From contig CAYFRA010000027.1 of assembly GCA_964345395.1 (NCBI GenBank), forward strand, positions 1-22,074: DNA of 22,074 nt. The letters run 5' to 3'. The notes under the pieces were generated by a model, which worked only from the letters and a program-made list of their open reading frames with translations, made no database searches and was not told the origin of the DNA. Origin of the DNA: UPXZ01 sp964345395. Its GTDB lineage: Bacteria; Bacteroidota; Bacteroidia; Bacteroidales; Paludibacteraceae. The position numbers and the translations under genes were made by a program. Shown piece by piece: positions 1 to 7,087 of this stretch. Within the stretch, counting starts at the first letter, position 1; every line of letters starts with the position of its first letter.

Positions 1-82
1 CAAAAATGGAGAATTGGCAGATAAGTTGGTTGGAGCAGCTGCAAAATCTAAGTTTATAGAAAAATTAGAGGCTATCCTTTAG
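1..82 (+). CDS. 3' end of an unidentified gene (partial)
   Basis: An open frame enters from the left edge and stops at TAG 80-82. It encodes about 26 residues, beginning KNGELADKLV and ending FIEKLEAIL. The tail is Lys/Glu/Ala-rich and looks helical. It is the only frame open to this point with protein-like composition; the frame beginning at base 6 stops at 58-60. It is too short to assign to a family. It lies 181 bp upstream of tRNA-Glu with no clear terminator between them, although a strong promoter follows at 189-219. That it is a real gene end is an inference from composition. Confidence 0.45.
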   Translation, partial: KNGELADKLVGAAAKSKFIEKLEAIL

Positions 83-188
83 CATCTTAAAGTGTTGATA
101 AATCGATATGAAATTATCTTTTATAATTAAATCGAGTGAATATATTTCAATACTTCATTAATTATTCTGAAGATTTTCGACAAATAAT

Positions 189-219
189 TTTGCAGTGTCA
201 AAAAACTGTTGTACATTTG
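189..219 (+). promoter_or_regulatory. Bacteroidota-type promoter for tRNA-Glu and rpsT
   Basis: A TTTG -33 element (189-192) is followed after 19 bases by TACATTTG (212-219), a full match to the TAnnTTTG -7 consensus of the Bacteroidota primary sigma factor. Transcription would start near 225, about 40 bases before the mature tRNA. It probably drives tRNA-Glu and rpsT together, because no terminator separates them. Confidence 0.65.
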
Positions 220-263
220 CACTCGCAATTGAGTAAAAGTAGATTCAAAACTGCTTAACTCAC

Positions 264-335
264 GGCCGATTCGTCTATCGGTTAGGACGCCAGATTTTCA
301 TTCTGGAAAGAGGGGTTCGATTCCCCTATCGGCTA
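264..335 (+). tRNA. tRNA-Glu (anticodon UUC)
   Basis: The 72-nt cloverleaf folds fully. The acceptor stem is 264-270 with 328-334; its first pair is a G-U wobble. The D arm is 273-288. The anticodon stem CCAGA/TCTGG is 290-294 with 302-306, and the loop holds TTC at 297-299. There is a 4-nt variable loop, then the T arm 311-327 with loop TTCGATT. The discriminator is A335. CCA is not encoded and must be added after transcription. It lies 37 bases upstream of rpsT on the same strand without an intervening terminator. Confidence 0.96.
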
Positions 336-372
336 CTAAAATTTTTATATAGATTTAAAGAGAGAAATTGAG

Positions 373-627
373 ATGGCAAATCACAAATCAGCATTAAAAA
401 GAGTTCGTCAAACAAACAAAAGAAGACTTACCAATCGTTATTACGCTAAAACTGCTCGTAATGCGGTTCGTAACTTGCGTAGCACTACAGATAAATCTGT
501 AGCTATTGAGTTATTGCCAAAAGTTTCTTCGATGTTAGATAAACTAGCAAAAAAGAATATTATTCATAAAAACAAAGCAGGCAATCTTAAGTCTAAGCTT
601 ACTTTGTATGTGAATAGCTTATCGTAA
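373..627 (+). CDS. rpsT: 30S ribosomal protein S20
   Basis: Encodes an 84-residue, very basic protein matching bacterial S20, which binds 16S rRNA early in assembly of the small subunit body. The N-terminus ANHKSALKRVRQTNKRRLTNR is the typical S20 opening. The remainder is Lys/Arg-rich and helical, including a KKNIIHKNKAGNLKSKL segment typical of the family's C-terminal half. Length is normal (family about 85-90). The ATG at 373 follows a purine-rich AAAGAGAGAAA stretch, the best available ribosome contact in a lineage that rarely uses strong Shine-Dalgarno sites. It appears co-transcribed with tRNA-Glu and ends just before a strong intrinsic terminator. Confidence 0.96.
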   Translation: MANHKSALKRVRQTNKRRLTNRYYAKTARNAVRNLRSTTDKSVAIELLPKVSSMLDKLAKKNIIHKNKAGNLKSKLTLYVNSLS

Positions 628-650
628 GATTTTTTGCATTCAAACATATA

Positions 651-685
651 AAAGACTGTTTCTTTAAAGAAACAGTCTTTTTTTT
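651..685 (+). terminator. Intrinsic terminator after rpsT
   Basis: A perfect inverted repeat, arms 651-665 and 666-680, is centred on CTTTAAAG and runs directly into a T tract ending at 685. It ends the tRNA-Glu/rpsT transcript. Its A-rich left side could let it act weakly in the other direction too. Confidence 0.85.
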
Positions 686-755
686 ATGTTTAAATCAATA
701 TGTGGCTATAGATTGATTGTGTTTATTGCAGCAAATAATACGCCCATTGGCATCT

Positions 756-798
756 AAAAAAGAGCTGCTTTCCTTTTTCAAGGAAGCCAGCTCTTTTT
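756..798 (-). terminator. Intrinsic terminator after recQ
   Basis: Arms AAAAAGAGCTG (757-767) and CAGCTCTTTTT (788-798) pair perfectly. TTCCTT/AAGGAA extends the stem across one mismatch. Read on the minus strand, the stem lies 20 bases beyond the recQ stop and is followed by a T6 run. The plus strand also shows a T5 run, so it may work in both directions between the convergent rpsT and recQ units. Confidence 0.8.
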
Positions 799-817
799 AT
801 AAGATCATTGTAATGTT

Positions 818-3004
818 TTAATTTGCCATTTCCGACAAGAATTTAATTCGAACCAAGCGAACCTCTGTTTCACTAAACTCGTCATCTCCCAGCTCATCCA
901 AAGCACTAACTACTTTGTCAGAATCGGCAGTTCGGAAATATTCATAAATATCCTCAACTTTATCCTCCTCCATCACTTCTTCTAAGAAGTATGAAATGTT
1001 GATCTTTGTTCCCGAATAGACAATTGCCTCTAACTCTGTCAATATCTCATCCATATCCATGCCTTTTGATAGAGCAAAGTCATCCAATGCAATTTTTCTA
1101 TCAATAGCTTGAATTAGTGATATTTTCAATTGAGATTTTTTAGGTACGGTACGCACCCTTAAATCTTCAGGTCGAATAATATCATTGTCTTCTACGTGTT
1201 GTTTGATGACGGATATAAACTCTTCTCCATATCTTTTAGCCTTGCCAGCTCCAACTCCAGGGATGTTTTGTAGCTCTTCAAAGGATATTGGATAGCTTGT
1301 AGCCATTGCTTCTAACGATGGGTCTTGGAAAATTACAAAAGCAGGTACATCTAATTTCTTCGATAACTTTTTTCTTAGGTCTTTTAAGATTGAATAAAGA
1401 ACATCATCAGCAGCACCTGATTTGCCACTTATCATAGATGTGTCGTCATCATCTTCATCATCAAATTCACTATCCTGTACAATCATAAATGATTTTGGTT
1501 TCTTTATATATGATTTTCCTGATGGTGTAAGCTTCAGTACGCCATAAGTTTCTATATCTTTATTGATATAGCCAGAAAGCATAGCCTGTCGGATAATGGC
1601 ATGTAATAACGATTCATCTTCGTCAACCACTACACCGAAGTTTTCTAAATCCGTATGTTTATAGGCTACAACATCTGCAGATTCATTCCCTTTCAGGATA
1701 TCAACAATATGTTCTGCTTTGAATTTTTCTTTGAGATCTTTTACAGTCTCCAAAATAAGAACCAATAGTTCTTTTACTTCAATTTCTTTCTTTTGTTTCA
1801 TACAGTTATCGCAATTACCGCAATTTTCTTGTAAATATTCTTCACCAAAATAGTATAATAATAATTTTCTTCTACAAACGGAGGATTCAGAAAAAACTTG
1901 TATTTCGCGCAACAATTGTAATCCTATTTCTTGTTCTGCAACAGGCTTATTGTGTGTAAATTTTCTCAGTTTATCTAAGTCTTTTTGTGAATAAAAAGCT
2001 ATACATTCTCCTTCGCCACCATCTCGCCCGCTTCGTCCGGTTTCTTGATAATAACCTTCTAAGCTTTTCGGAATATCATAATGGATAACAAAACGTACGT
2101 CTGGCTTATCAATTCCCATACCAAAAGCTATGGTAGCAACGATTACATCCACATCTTCCATCAAAAATCTGTCTTGGTTTTCGGAGCGAGTAGCCGATTC
2201 TATACCGGCATGGTAGGGCAAGGCTTTGATGTCATTTTCAACTAAAACTTCGGTTAATTCTTCTACTTTTTTTCTGCTTAAGCAGTAAATAATTCCAGAT
2301 TTTCCCTTTTTAGTTCGGATGTATTTGATAATATCTTTTTCTACTTCCTTTGTTTTATGATTAACTTGATAGTATAAATTAGGTCGGTTAAATGATGATT
2401 TGAAAACTTGAGCATCTAACATACCCAAGTTTTTCTGAATATCATTTTGTACTTTCGGAGTAGCGGTGGCTGTAAGTGCTATGACCGGTGCATTTCCGAT
2501 TTCATTGATAATGGGTCTTATTCGACGATACTCTGGTCTGAAATCGTGTCCCCATTCTGAAATACAGTGTGCCTCATCTATTGCGTAAAATGAAATTTTC
2601 ACTTTTTGCAAAAAATCGACGTGTTCCTCTTTTGTTAAAGATTCTGGTGCTAAGTATAGCATTTTGGTCTTACCGCTAAGCACGTCGTTTTTCACATTTT
2701 CTATAGCTGCACGGGTCAAGGATGAGTTTAGAAAATGAGCAACGCCATCCTCTTCGCTAAATCCTCTCATTGCATCAACTTGATTTTTCATCAAAGCTAT
2801 TAGTGGTGATATAATGATAGCTGTACCCTCTAATAATAATGAAGGGAGCTGATAGCACAAGGATTTTCCACCGCCAGTAGGCATTAGTACAAAGGTGTTT
2901 TTACCTGCAAGGACATTTAAAATTATATCCTCTTGGTTACCTTTGAAAGCGTCGAATCCGAAATGCTTTTTTAATTCTGTCAGTAAACCACTATGATTAA
3001 ACAT
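818..3004 (-). CDS. recQ: ATP-dependent DNA helicase RecQ
   Basis: Encodes a 728-residue 3'-to-5' superfamily 2 DNA helicase acting in recombination and replication-fork repair. Visible motifs are the Walker A TGGGKSLCYQLP (43-54), DEAH (143-146) followed by the aromatic-rich SEWGHDFRPEY loop, and the arginine-finger motif QETGRSGRDG (320-329). Zinc-binding cysteines lie at 377, 395, 398 and 401. The winged-helix RQC region spans roughly 410-500 and an HRDC domain roughly 530-605, with hairpin motif NIPGVGAGKAKRYG. The acidic linker DSEFDDEDDDD precedes the HRDC domain. About 100 further C-terminal residues look like the helix-turn-helix tail of longer RecQ proteins, which makes it longer than the E. 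coli enzyme. It follows clpX on the same strand but has its own promoter and an upstream terminator. Confidence 0.95.
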   Translation of the reverse strand: MFNHSGLLTELKKHFGFDAFKGNQEDIILNVLAGKNTFVLMPTGGGKSLCYQLPSLLLEGTAIIISPLIALMKNQVDAMRGFSEEDGVAHFLNSSLTRAAIENVKNDVLSGKTKMLYLAPESLTKEEHVDFLQKVKISFYAIDEAHCISEWGHDFRPEYRRIRPIINEIGNAPVIALTATATPKVQNDIQKNLGMLDAQVFKSSFNRPNLYYQVNHKTKEVEKDIIKYIRTKKGKSGIIYCLSRKKVEELTEVLVENDIKALPYHAGIESATRSENQDRFLMEDVDVIVATIAFGMGIDKPDVRFVIHYDIPKSLEGYYQETGRSGRDGGEGECIAFYSQKDLDKLRKFTHNKPVAEQEIGLQLLREIQVFSESSVCRRKLLLYYFGEEYLQENCGNCDNCMKQKKEIEVKELLVLILETVKDLKEKFKAEHIVDILKGNESADVVAYKHTDLENFGVVVDEDESLLHAIIRQAMLSGYINKDIETYGVLKLTPSGKSYIKKPKSFMIVQDSEFDDEDDDDTSMISGKSGAADDVLYSILKDLRKKLSKKLDVPAFVIFQDPSLEAMATSYPISFEELQNIPGVGAGKAKRYGEEFISVIKQHVEDNDIIRPEDLRVRTVPKKSQLKISLIQAIDRKIALDDFALSKGMDMDEILTELEAIVYSGTKINISYFLEEVMEEDKVEDIYEYFRTADSDKVVSALDELGDDEFSETEVRLVRIKFLSEMAN

Positions 3005-3038
3005 TGATAATTAAGTCTTACTTTCTTAATGAGAGTAG

Positions 3039-3069
3039 CGAATATACATCAATTTTGCAATAGTTCAAA
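3039..3069 (-). promoter_or_regulatory. Candidate recQ promoter
   Basis: On the minus strand TTTG (3069-3066) is followed after 19 bases by TATATTCG (3046-3039), a 7/8 match to TAnnTTTG. Transcription would start about 30 bases before the recQ ATG at 3004. This is an inference from consensus and spacing. Confidence 0.45.
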
Positions 3070-3159
3070 ATTTTTGGATAAAAATTATGTAGATATACTG
3101 CATAACTATAAATTTTGAACAAAAGTAAAAACAGATTTTCAATTATCAAAGTAAAACAC

Positions 3160-3206
3160 AAAAAAAACAGATTATTTTCAAACAAGGGTTTGAAAATAAT
3201 CTGTTT
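3160..3206 (-). terminator. Intrinsic terminator after clpX
   Basis: A perfect 19-bp stem (3165-3183 with 3188-3206) closes a 4-base AAGG loop. On the minus strand it is followed by an 8-base T run (complement of 3160-3167). It lies 29 bases beyond the clpX stop and separates clpX from recQ. Confidence 0.88.
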
Positions 3207-3234
3207 CTTTACTTTTTGTCTTTGTAAAATTAGT

Positions 3235-4479
3235 TTATTCGGCTCTCAGTCGCTGAATGTCACTTTTATTTAATTTTGAAGCGACGTATTTTTTATCTAC
3301 TTTTAGCGTTTTGCTACTCTTAGACGGCAATTCAAACATCGCATCCATCATCACAGTTTCAGCGATAGAACGAAGACCACGTGCTCCTAATTTATACTCA
3401 ACAGCTTTGTCCACAATATATTCCAAGGAATCTGGTTCAAATGTGAGCTTGATTCCATCCATTTTGAAGAGTTTGATATATTGTTTTATTATTGAGTTTT
3501 TTGGTTCAGTAAGTATATTGCGTAGAGCATCTCTGTCTAAAGGTTCTAAATAAGTAAGCACAGGGAGTCGTCCGATAATCTCAGGTATCAAACCAAATGA
3601 TTTCAAATCTTGGGGGGCTATATATTGCAAAAGGTTATCTCTATCGATCTGTTCAGTTTCAATAGAGGCACCATAACCTACTACTCGGGTGTTGAGTCGT
3701 TGAGCTATTTTCCGCTCTATACCATCAAATGCTCCACCACAAACAAATAATATATCTTTTGTGTTTACTTGTATGTATTTTTGATCTGGATGTTTTCTTC
3801 CACCTTGAGGTGGCACATTAATCACCGAGCCTTCCAAAAGCTTAAGCAAACCTTGCTGAACTCCTTCTCCACTCACATCACGCGTGATGCTTGGGTTTGC
3901 AGATTTGCGGGCTATTTTGTCTATTTCATCAATGAATACAATACCACGCTCTGCCGCAATAGGATCAAAGTCGGCAGCCTGAAGTAGCCGAGATATGATA
4001 CTTTCAATATCTTCTCCTACGTAGCCAGCTTCAGTAAGAACTGTCGCATCAACTATGGCGAAGGGCACATCTAATAGCTTTGCAATGGTTTTGGCAAGTA
4101 AGGTTTTTCCTGTACCTGTTTGCCCCACCATCACAATGTTTGATTTTTCTATCTCGATGCCATCGTCTTCTACTTCTTGGGTAATTCTTTTGTAATGATT
4201 ATAGACTGCAACAGACAAAAAACGTTTAGCACTCTCTTGTCCTATCACATATTGATCCAGAAATTGCTTTATTTTGATAGGTTTAGGAATTTTATTTTTG
4301 CTTATTTCTACTTGCTTTACGCTTCTTTTTGGTTTCATCTGTTCTACCACGATGTCATGAGCTCGCACAGCACATTCGTCGCAGATGGCAGTAACATTAT
4401 CAGCACCACCAATCAAAAAACCAACATCGCTATCTTTTCTACCGCAAAAGCTACATTTTCTATCTTGTTTTTTAGCCAT
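3235..4479 (-). CDS. clpX: ClpX, ATP-dependent unfoldase of ClpXP
   Basis: Encodes a 414-residue AAA+ unfoldase that recognises tagged proteins and feeds them to ClpP. The N-terminal zinc-binding domain has cysteines 9, 12, 33 and 36. The AAA+ core shows Walker A GQTGTGKT (119-126), the pore-1 GYVGED (152-157), Walker B IVFIDEID (180-187), the RKH pore loop GGRKHP (226-231), and sensor-2 GARGLR (365-370). Length is normal. The ClpP-docking loop, IGF in E. coli, aligns with VGYG (267-270). It lies 64 bp downstream of clpP on the same strand, in the usual tig-clpP-clpX order. A terminator-like hairpin sits in that gap, so clpX expression may depend on partial read-through or on a promoter inside clpP. 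Confidence 0.97.
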   Translation of the reverse strand: MAKKQDRKCSFCGRKDSDVGFLIGGADNVTAICDECAVRAHDIVVEQMKPKRSVKQVEISKNKIPKPIKIKQFLDQYVIGQESAKRFLSVAVYNHYKRITQEVEDDGIEIEKSNIVMVGQTGTGKTLLAKTIAKLLDVPFAIVDATVLTEAGYVGEDIESIISRLLQAADFDPIAAERGIVFIDEIDKIARKSANPSITRDVSGEGVQQGLLKLLEGSVINVPPQGGRKHPDQKYIQVNTKDILFVCGGAFDGIERKIAQRLNTRVVGYGASIETEQIDRDNLLQYIAPQDLKSFGLIPEIIGRLPVLTYLEPLDRDALRNILTEPKNSIIKQYIKLFKMDGIKLTFEPDSLEYIVDKAVEYKLGARGLRSIAETVMMDAMFELPSKSSKTLKVDKKYVASKLNKSDIQRLRAE

Positions 4480-4496
4480 ACCATTTAGTTATTAAG

Positions 4497-4526
4497 AAAA
4501 AATGAGCTAAAGTTTCAAAGCTCATT
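4497..4526 (-). terminator. Intercistronic terminator or attenuator between clpP and clpX
   Basis: On the minus strand an 8-bp stem (AATGAGCT/AGCTCATT, 4526-4519 with 4508-4501) closes a 10-base loop and is followed directly by T6 (complement of 4502-4497). It begins 18 bases after the clpP stop and ends 18 bases before the clpX start. This is intrinsic-terminator architecture inside an apparent operon; the efficiency is unknown. Confidence 0.6.
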
Positions 4527-4543
4527 CTTTTTGACTTAATCTG

Positions 4544-5221
4544 TTATTTTTTATCTTTAATTAAGACCCTGTCAATCATTCCATAGTCCAAAGCCTCTTG
4601 CGAAGTCATCCAGAAGTCGCGATCAGAATCTTTCTCAATCTGTTTGAAAGTTTTACCCGAATGGTCGGCGATGATTTGATAAAGCTCTTTTTTAAGTTTC
4701 ATCATTTCGCGTAAGTTAATCTCCATATCTGCCGCCACACCTTGTGCACCACCGCTTGGCTGATGAATCATCACGCGTGAGTGTTTTAGTGCTGAACGTT
4801 TGCCTTCGGTACCTGCTACCAACAAAACAGCAGCCATCGATGCTGCGATACCTGTATTGATTGTGGCTACGTCGCTATTGATAAATTGCATTGTGTCATA
4901 AATTCCTAAGCCAGCATAGACTGATCCTCCCGGAGAGTTGATGTAAATTGATATATCTTTGCCGGGTTCTGATTGATCCAAAAACAGCAGTTGAGCTTGA
5001 ATTACATTGGCGGCATAATCATTCACGCCTGTACCTAAGAATATAATTCTATCCATCATCAAACGTGAAAATACATCCATCTGAGTAACATTCAGCTGGC
5101 GCTCCTCCAAAATAGAGGGCGAAATATAACTTCCGTTTACATCGGCAAACTTATCTAATGCTAAACCATTCATACCTAAATGTTTGGTAGCATATTTTCT
5201 AAATTCATTGTTTTTATCCAT
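4544..5221 (-). CDS. clpP: ClpP, serine protease subunit of ClpXP
   Basis: Encodes a 225-residue Clp protease subunit that forms the tetradecameric chamber degrading substrates delivered by ClpX. The catalytic triad is visible: Ser128 in GIAASMAAVL, His153 in MIHQPSGG, and Asp202 in DRDFWM. The spacings (25 and 49 residues) equal those of the E. coli enzyme. The oxyanion motif INSPGGSV is at 94-101. The roughly 30-residue N-terminal extension before SYISPSILEER resembles propeptide-like extensions of other ClpP proteins; whether it is cleaved is not visible. It lies between tig and clpX on the same strand, with a candidate promoter in the 207-bp gap behind tig. Confidence 0.97.
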   Translation of the reverse strand: MDKNNEFRKYATKHLGMNGLALDKFADVNGSYISPSILEERQLNVTQMDVFSRLMMDRIIFLGTGVNDYAANVIQAQLLFLDQSEPGKDISIYINSPGGSVYAGLGIYDTMQFINSDVATINTGIAASMAAVLLVAGTEGKRSALKHSRVMIHQPSGGAQGVAADMEINLREMMKLKKELYQIIADHSGKTFKQIEKDSDRDFWMTSQEALDYGMIDRVLIKDKK

Positions 5222-5315
5222 AGTTATTCTTTTATTTGTTATATGATCTATTTTAATATAACTAAAACTTTGCCAAAATTAATTTTACGCCAAATTGGCA
5301 TATTTGCTAAAGTTA

Positions 5316-5344
5316 CAAATTTAATTAAAATAAAATTTATACAA
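5316..5344 (-). promoter_or_regulatory. Candidate clpP promoter
   Basis: On the minus strand a TTG -33-like element (5344-5342) is followed after 18 bases by TAAATTTG (5323-5316), a full match to TAnnTTTG. This leaves a leader of about 90 bases before the clpP ATG at 5221. A second -7-like match, TAATTTTG (5281-5274), lies closer but lacks a -33 partner. Confidence 0.38.
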
Positions 5345-5360
5345 GCATTATATGAAATAA

Positions 5361-5392
5361 ATAAAGTGAAACAGCTAACCATTTCACTTTAT
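5361..5392 (-). terminator. Hairpin after tig, possible weak terminator
   Basis: An 11-bp perfect stem (5361-5371 with 5382-5392) closes a 10-base loop, 37 bases beyond the tig stop. On the minus strand the following bases are only moderately T-rich, while the plus side shows T6. It may be a weak terminator or a processing or stabilising hairpin for the tig mRNA end. Confidence 0.4.
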
Positions 5393-5428
5393 AATTTTTT
5401 ACACTTGATGCTTGATGAATCTCAAACC

Positions 5429-6856
5429 TTAAGCCTCAGTTTTTGATTCTTCCTCTTTCGTGTCGCTATTTTCAACATCTTGAGCCATCACTTCTTCTTC
5501 AAAAAGCTTGTTGAAATCAGCCATAGCAATAGCTTTCTTATCCAATTTTACTTTTTCGCGAATAGTAGCAATGATTTTCTCTTCAGCTGCTCTATCTACA
5601 AAATTGCGTGCGGTGCTCTCTTCTTTGAGCATATCTTGTACGTAGCCATCTAACATGCTGTCATCTAAGCCAATCATTCCGTATTGAGCAAACTGTGCGG
5701 CAGCTACCTTTTTAGCATATACAGTTACATCTTCATATTCTACTTTGATATCGTTCTCTTTTGCCACCTTATCGCTTGAAAGTTGCCAAATCAAATCTTC
5801 AATCATTTTTGGATAATCTTCTTCGATTTTTTCTGGTGTCAATCCTTCTTGTGTTTCGAGTAACCATCGTTTCAAGAAAGCCTCTGGGAAAGTTAAATCT
5901 TTAAACTTATCAACGAAATACTGTTTTGTATCGAGCATAAACCTATAATTGCTATCTGCTTCTAAGTTTTTTTGGATACTCTCTTCTATTTTTTTATTGA
6001 ATTCCTCTTCTGATTTAACAACGCCTTCGCCAAATACCTTATCAAAAAGATCTTGATTGACATCACCGGGTAAATAGCGTGTAATTTCTGTAATTTCGAT
6101 CTCAAAGTTGGCAGTCAAGTCAGTTGCGTCTGCCTTGTCTATTTTCAAAAATGAACTTACTTCAGTGTCATTTTCGTAAGCCTGTTTTGGATTGAAAACT
6201 ACTTTATCACCCACTTTCTTGCCAACAAACAGAGCTTTTTGTTCATCGTTTTTCATATAGGCTGGAGTTAAAACAGCATTTTCAGCATAAATACCTTCAT
6301 CTGCCGACTTCAAAGCACCTTCACCATCTAATTCGGTAACATTGCCGCGCACCATATCTTTCTCTTCTACGGTATCAAATTGCTCATATTTGCCAAATTG
6401 GGATGTGTATGATTGAATTTGATTGTTAATCATCTCCTCATCTACTTTGATTTCGTAGAATGGGATAACGATACTTTCATCTAAATCAAAATTGATATCA
6501 GGAGCTATTCCTAAATCAAATGACATTTCAAACTCTTCATCTTTGTCAAAGTCAAAAACTTTTTGATCCTCCCCTTCGCTCGGAAGTGGTTGACCTAAAA
6601 GTTTAACATCGTTTTCTTCTATATAGTTACTTACACCCTCTGCAACTATATTATTAATCTCTTCAGCAGTAACAGATTTGGCATACATTTTCTTAACCAT
6701 ACCCATTGGTACGTTTCCTTTGCGGAAACCCGGCATATCCATTTTTTTACGATACTCGCGTAAAGTTTTATCTACTTTTTCTGCATAGTCCTCTTTTGTT
6801 ACCTTCACGGTAAGAACAGCATTATTAATGTCAATCTCTTTTTTTGTGATGTTCAT
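5429..6856 (-). CDS. tig: Trigger factor, ribosome-associated chaperone
   Basis: Encodes a 475-residue trigger factor that binds at the ribosome exit tunnel and shields nascent chains. The ribosome-docking signature GFRKGNVP is at 43-50 in the N-terminal domain, which starts MNITKKEIDINNAVLTVKV. A central FKBP-like region follows (about 155-260, KDMVRGNVTELDGEG onward), then the long helical C-terminal domain and an acidic tail (EEEVMAQDVENSDTKEEESK). The frame stays open 35 codons upstream to an ATG at 6961. That extension is not trigger-factor-like, and a canonical -7 element (6918-6925) lies inside it, so the ATG at 6856 is chosen. Whether the FKBP-like domain is catalytic cannot be judged. 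It heads the tig-clpP-clpX cluster. Confidence 0.94.
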   Translation of the reverse strand: MNITKKEIDINNAVLTVKVTKEDYAEKVDKTLREYRKKMDMPGFRKGNVPMGMVKKMYAKSVTAEEINNIVAEGVSNYIEENDVKLLGQPLPSEGEDQKVFDFDKDEEFEMSFDLGIAPDINFDLDESIVIPFYEIKVDEEMINNQIQSYTSQFGKYEQFDTVEEKDMVRGNVTELDGEGALKSADEGIYAENAVLTPAYMKNDEQKALFVGKKVGDKVVFNPKQAYENDTEVSSFLKIDKADATDLTANFEIEITEITRYLPGDVNQDLFDKVFGEGVVKSEEEFNKKIEESIQKNLEADSNYRFMLDTKQYFVDKFKDLTFPEAFLKRWLLETQEGLTPEKIEEDYPKMIEDLIWQLSSDKVAKENDIKVEYEDVTVYAKKVAAAQFAQYGMIGLDDSMLDGYVQDMLKEESTARNFVDRAAEEKIIATIREKVKLDKKAIAMADFNKLFEEEVMAQDVENSDTKEEESKTEA

Positions 6857-6876
6857 ATCTCTATTTTTATAAAAAA

Positions 6877-6886
6877 GCCCGAGGGC
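6877..6886 (-). promoter_or_regulatory. Terminator-like GC hairpin in the tig leader
   Basis: On the minus strand GCCCTCGGGC is followed at once by TTTTTT, and the tig ATG is 20 bases further on. It is a small GC-rich palindrome, geometrically 3 bp with a tetraloop, in a very AT-rich leader. It could pause or attenuate transcription, or be chance. Confidence 0.3.
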
Positions 6887-6917
6887 GATTGTATTTATTT
6901 CTTGCAAATTTGGGGTG

Positions 6918-6925
6918 CAAAGATA
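6918..6925 (-). promoter_or_regulatory. Canonical -7 element near tig
   Basis: On the minus strand TATCTTTG is a full TAnnTTTG match. Its surroundings (TATCTTTGCACCCCAAATT) closely resemble the tRNA-Gly promoter here (TATCTTTGCAGACCAAATT). No good TTTG lies 19-21 bases upstream. Transcription would start near 6912, giving a leader of about 55 bases, consistent with the tig start at 6856. Confidence 0.5.
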
Positions 6926-6990
6926 ATAAAAATTACTTGAATTATTGATAGTTACCTCCAAATAATTTGATAATCAGTAAAATAAAATAG

Positions 6991-7021
6991 CAAATGTAGC
7001 AAACGCCAATAATTTATCAAA
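6991..7021 (-). promoter_or_regulatory. Distal tig promoter
   Basis: On the minus strand TTTG (7021-7018), a 19-base spacer and TACATTTG (6998-6991) match the Bacteroidota consensus fully. It would start transcription near 6985, making a leader of about 130 bases that includes the GC hairpin at 6877-6886. Confidence 0.55.
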
Positions 7022-7087
7022 TAATTCATCTACTTTTATTGCCCCTATTTTGGATGATTTTAATTGATAAAAACAATCTGAATTAGA

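Noticed and set aside
4177..4488. 103-codon plus-strand open frame opposite clpX
   Set aside because: It is a shadow of the conserved clpX reading frame, rich in Phe/Ser/Tyr with no family features.
5289..5299. GCCAAATTGGC palindrome in the clpP leader as an operator
   Set aside because: It is short, AT-rich and close to what chance gives in this composition; no regulator or second site supports it.
5180..5446. 88-codon plus-strand open frame spanning the clpP-tig gap
   Set aside because: It overlaps both flanking genes and the tig-end hairpin, and its Ile/Phe/Lys-rich composition simply reflects AT-rich DNA.
6857..6961. 35-codon N-terminal extension of trigger factor from an ATG at 6961
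   Set aside because: The added residues do not resemble a trigger factor N-terminus, and a canonical -7 element lies within them. The internal ATG at 6856 gives the normal family start.
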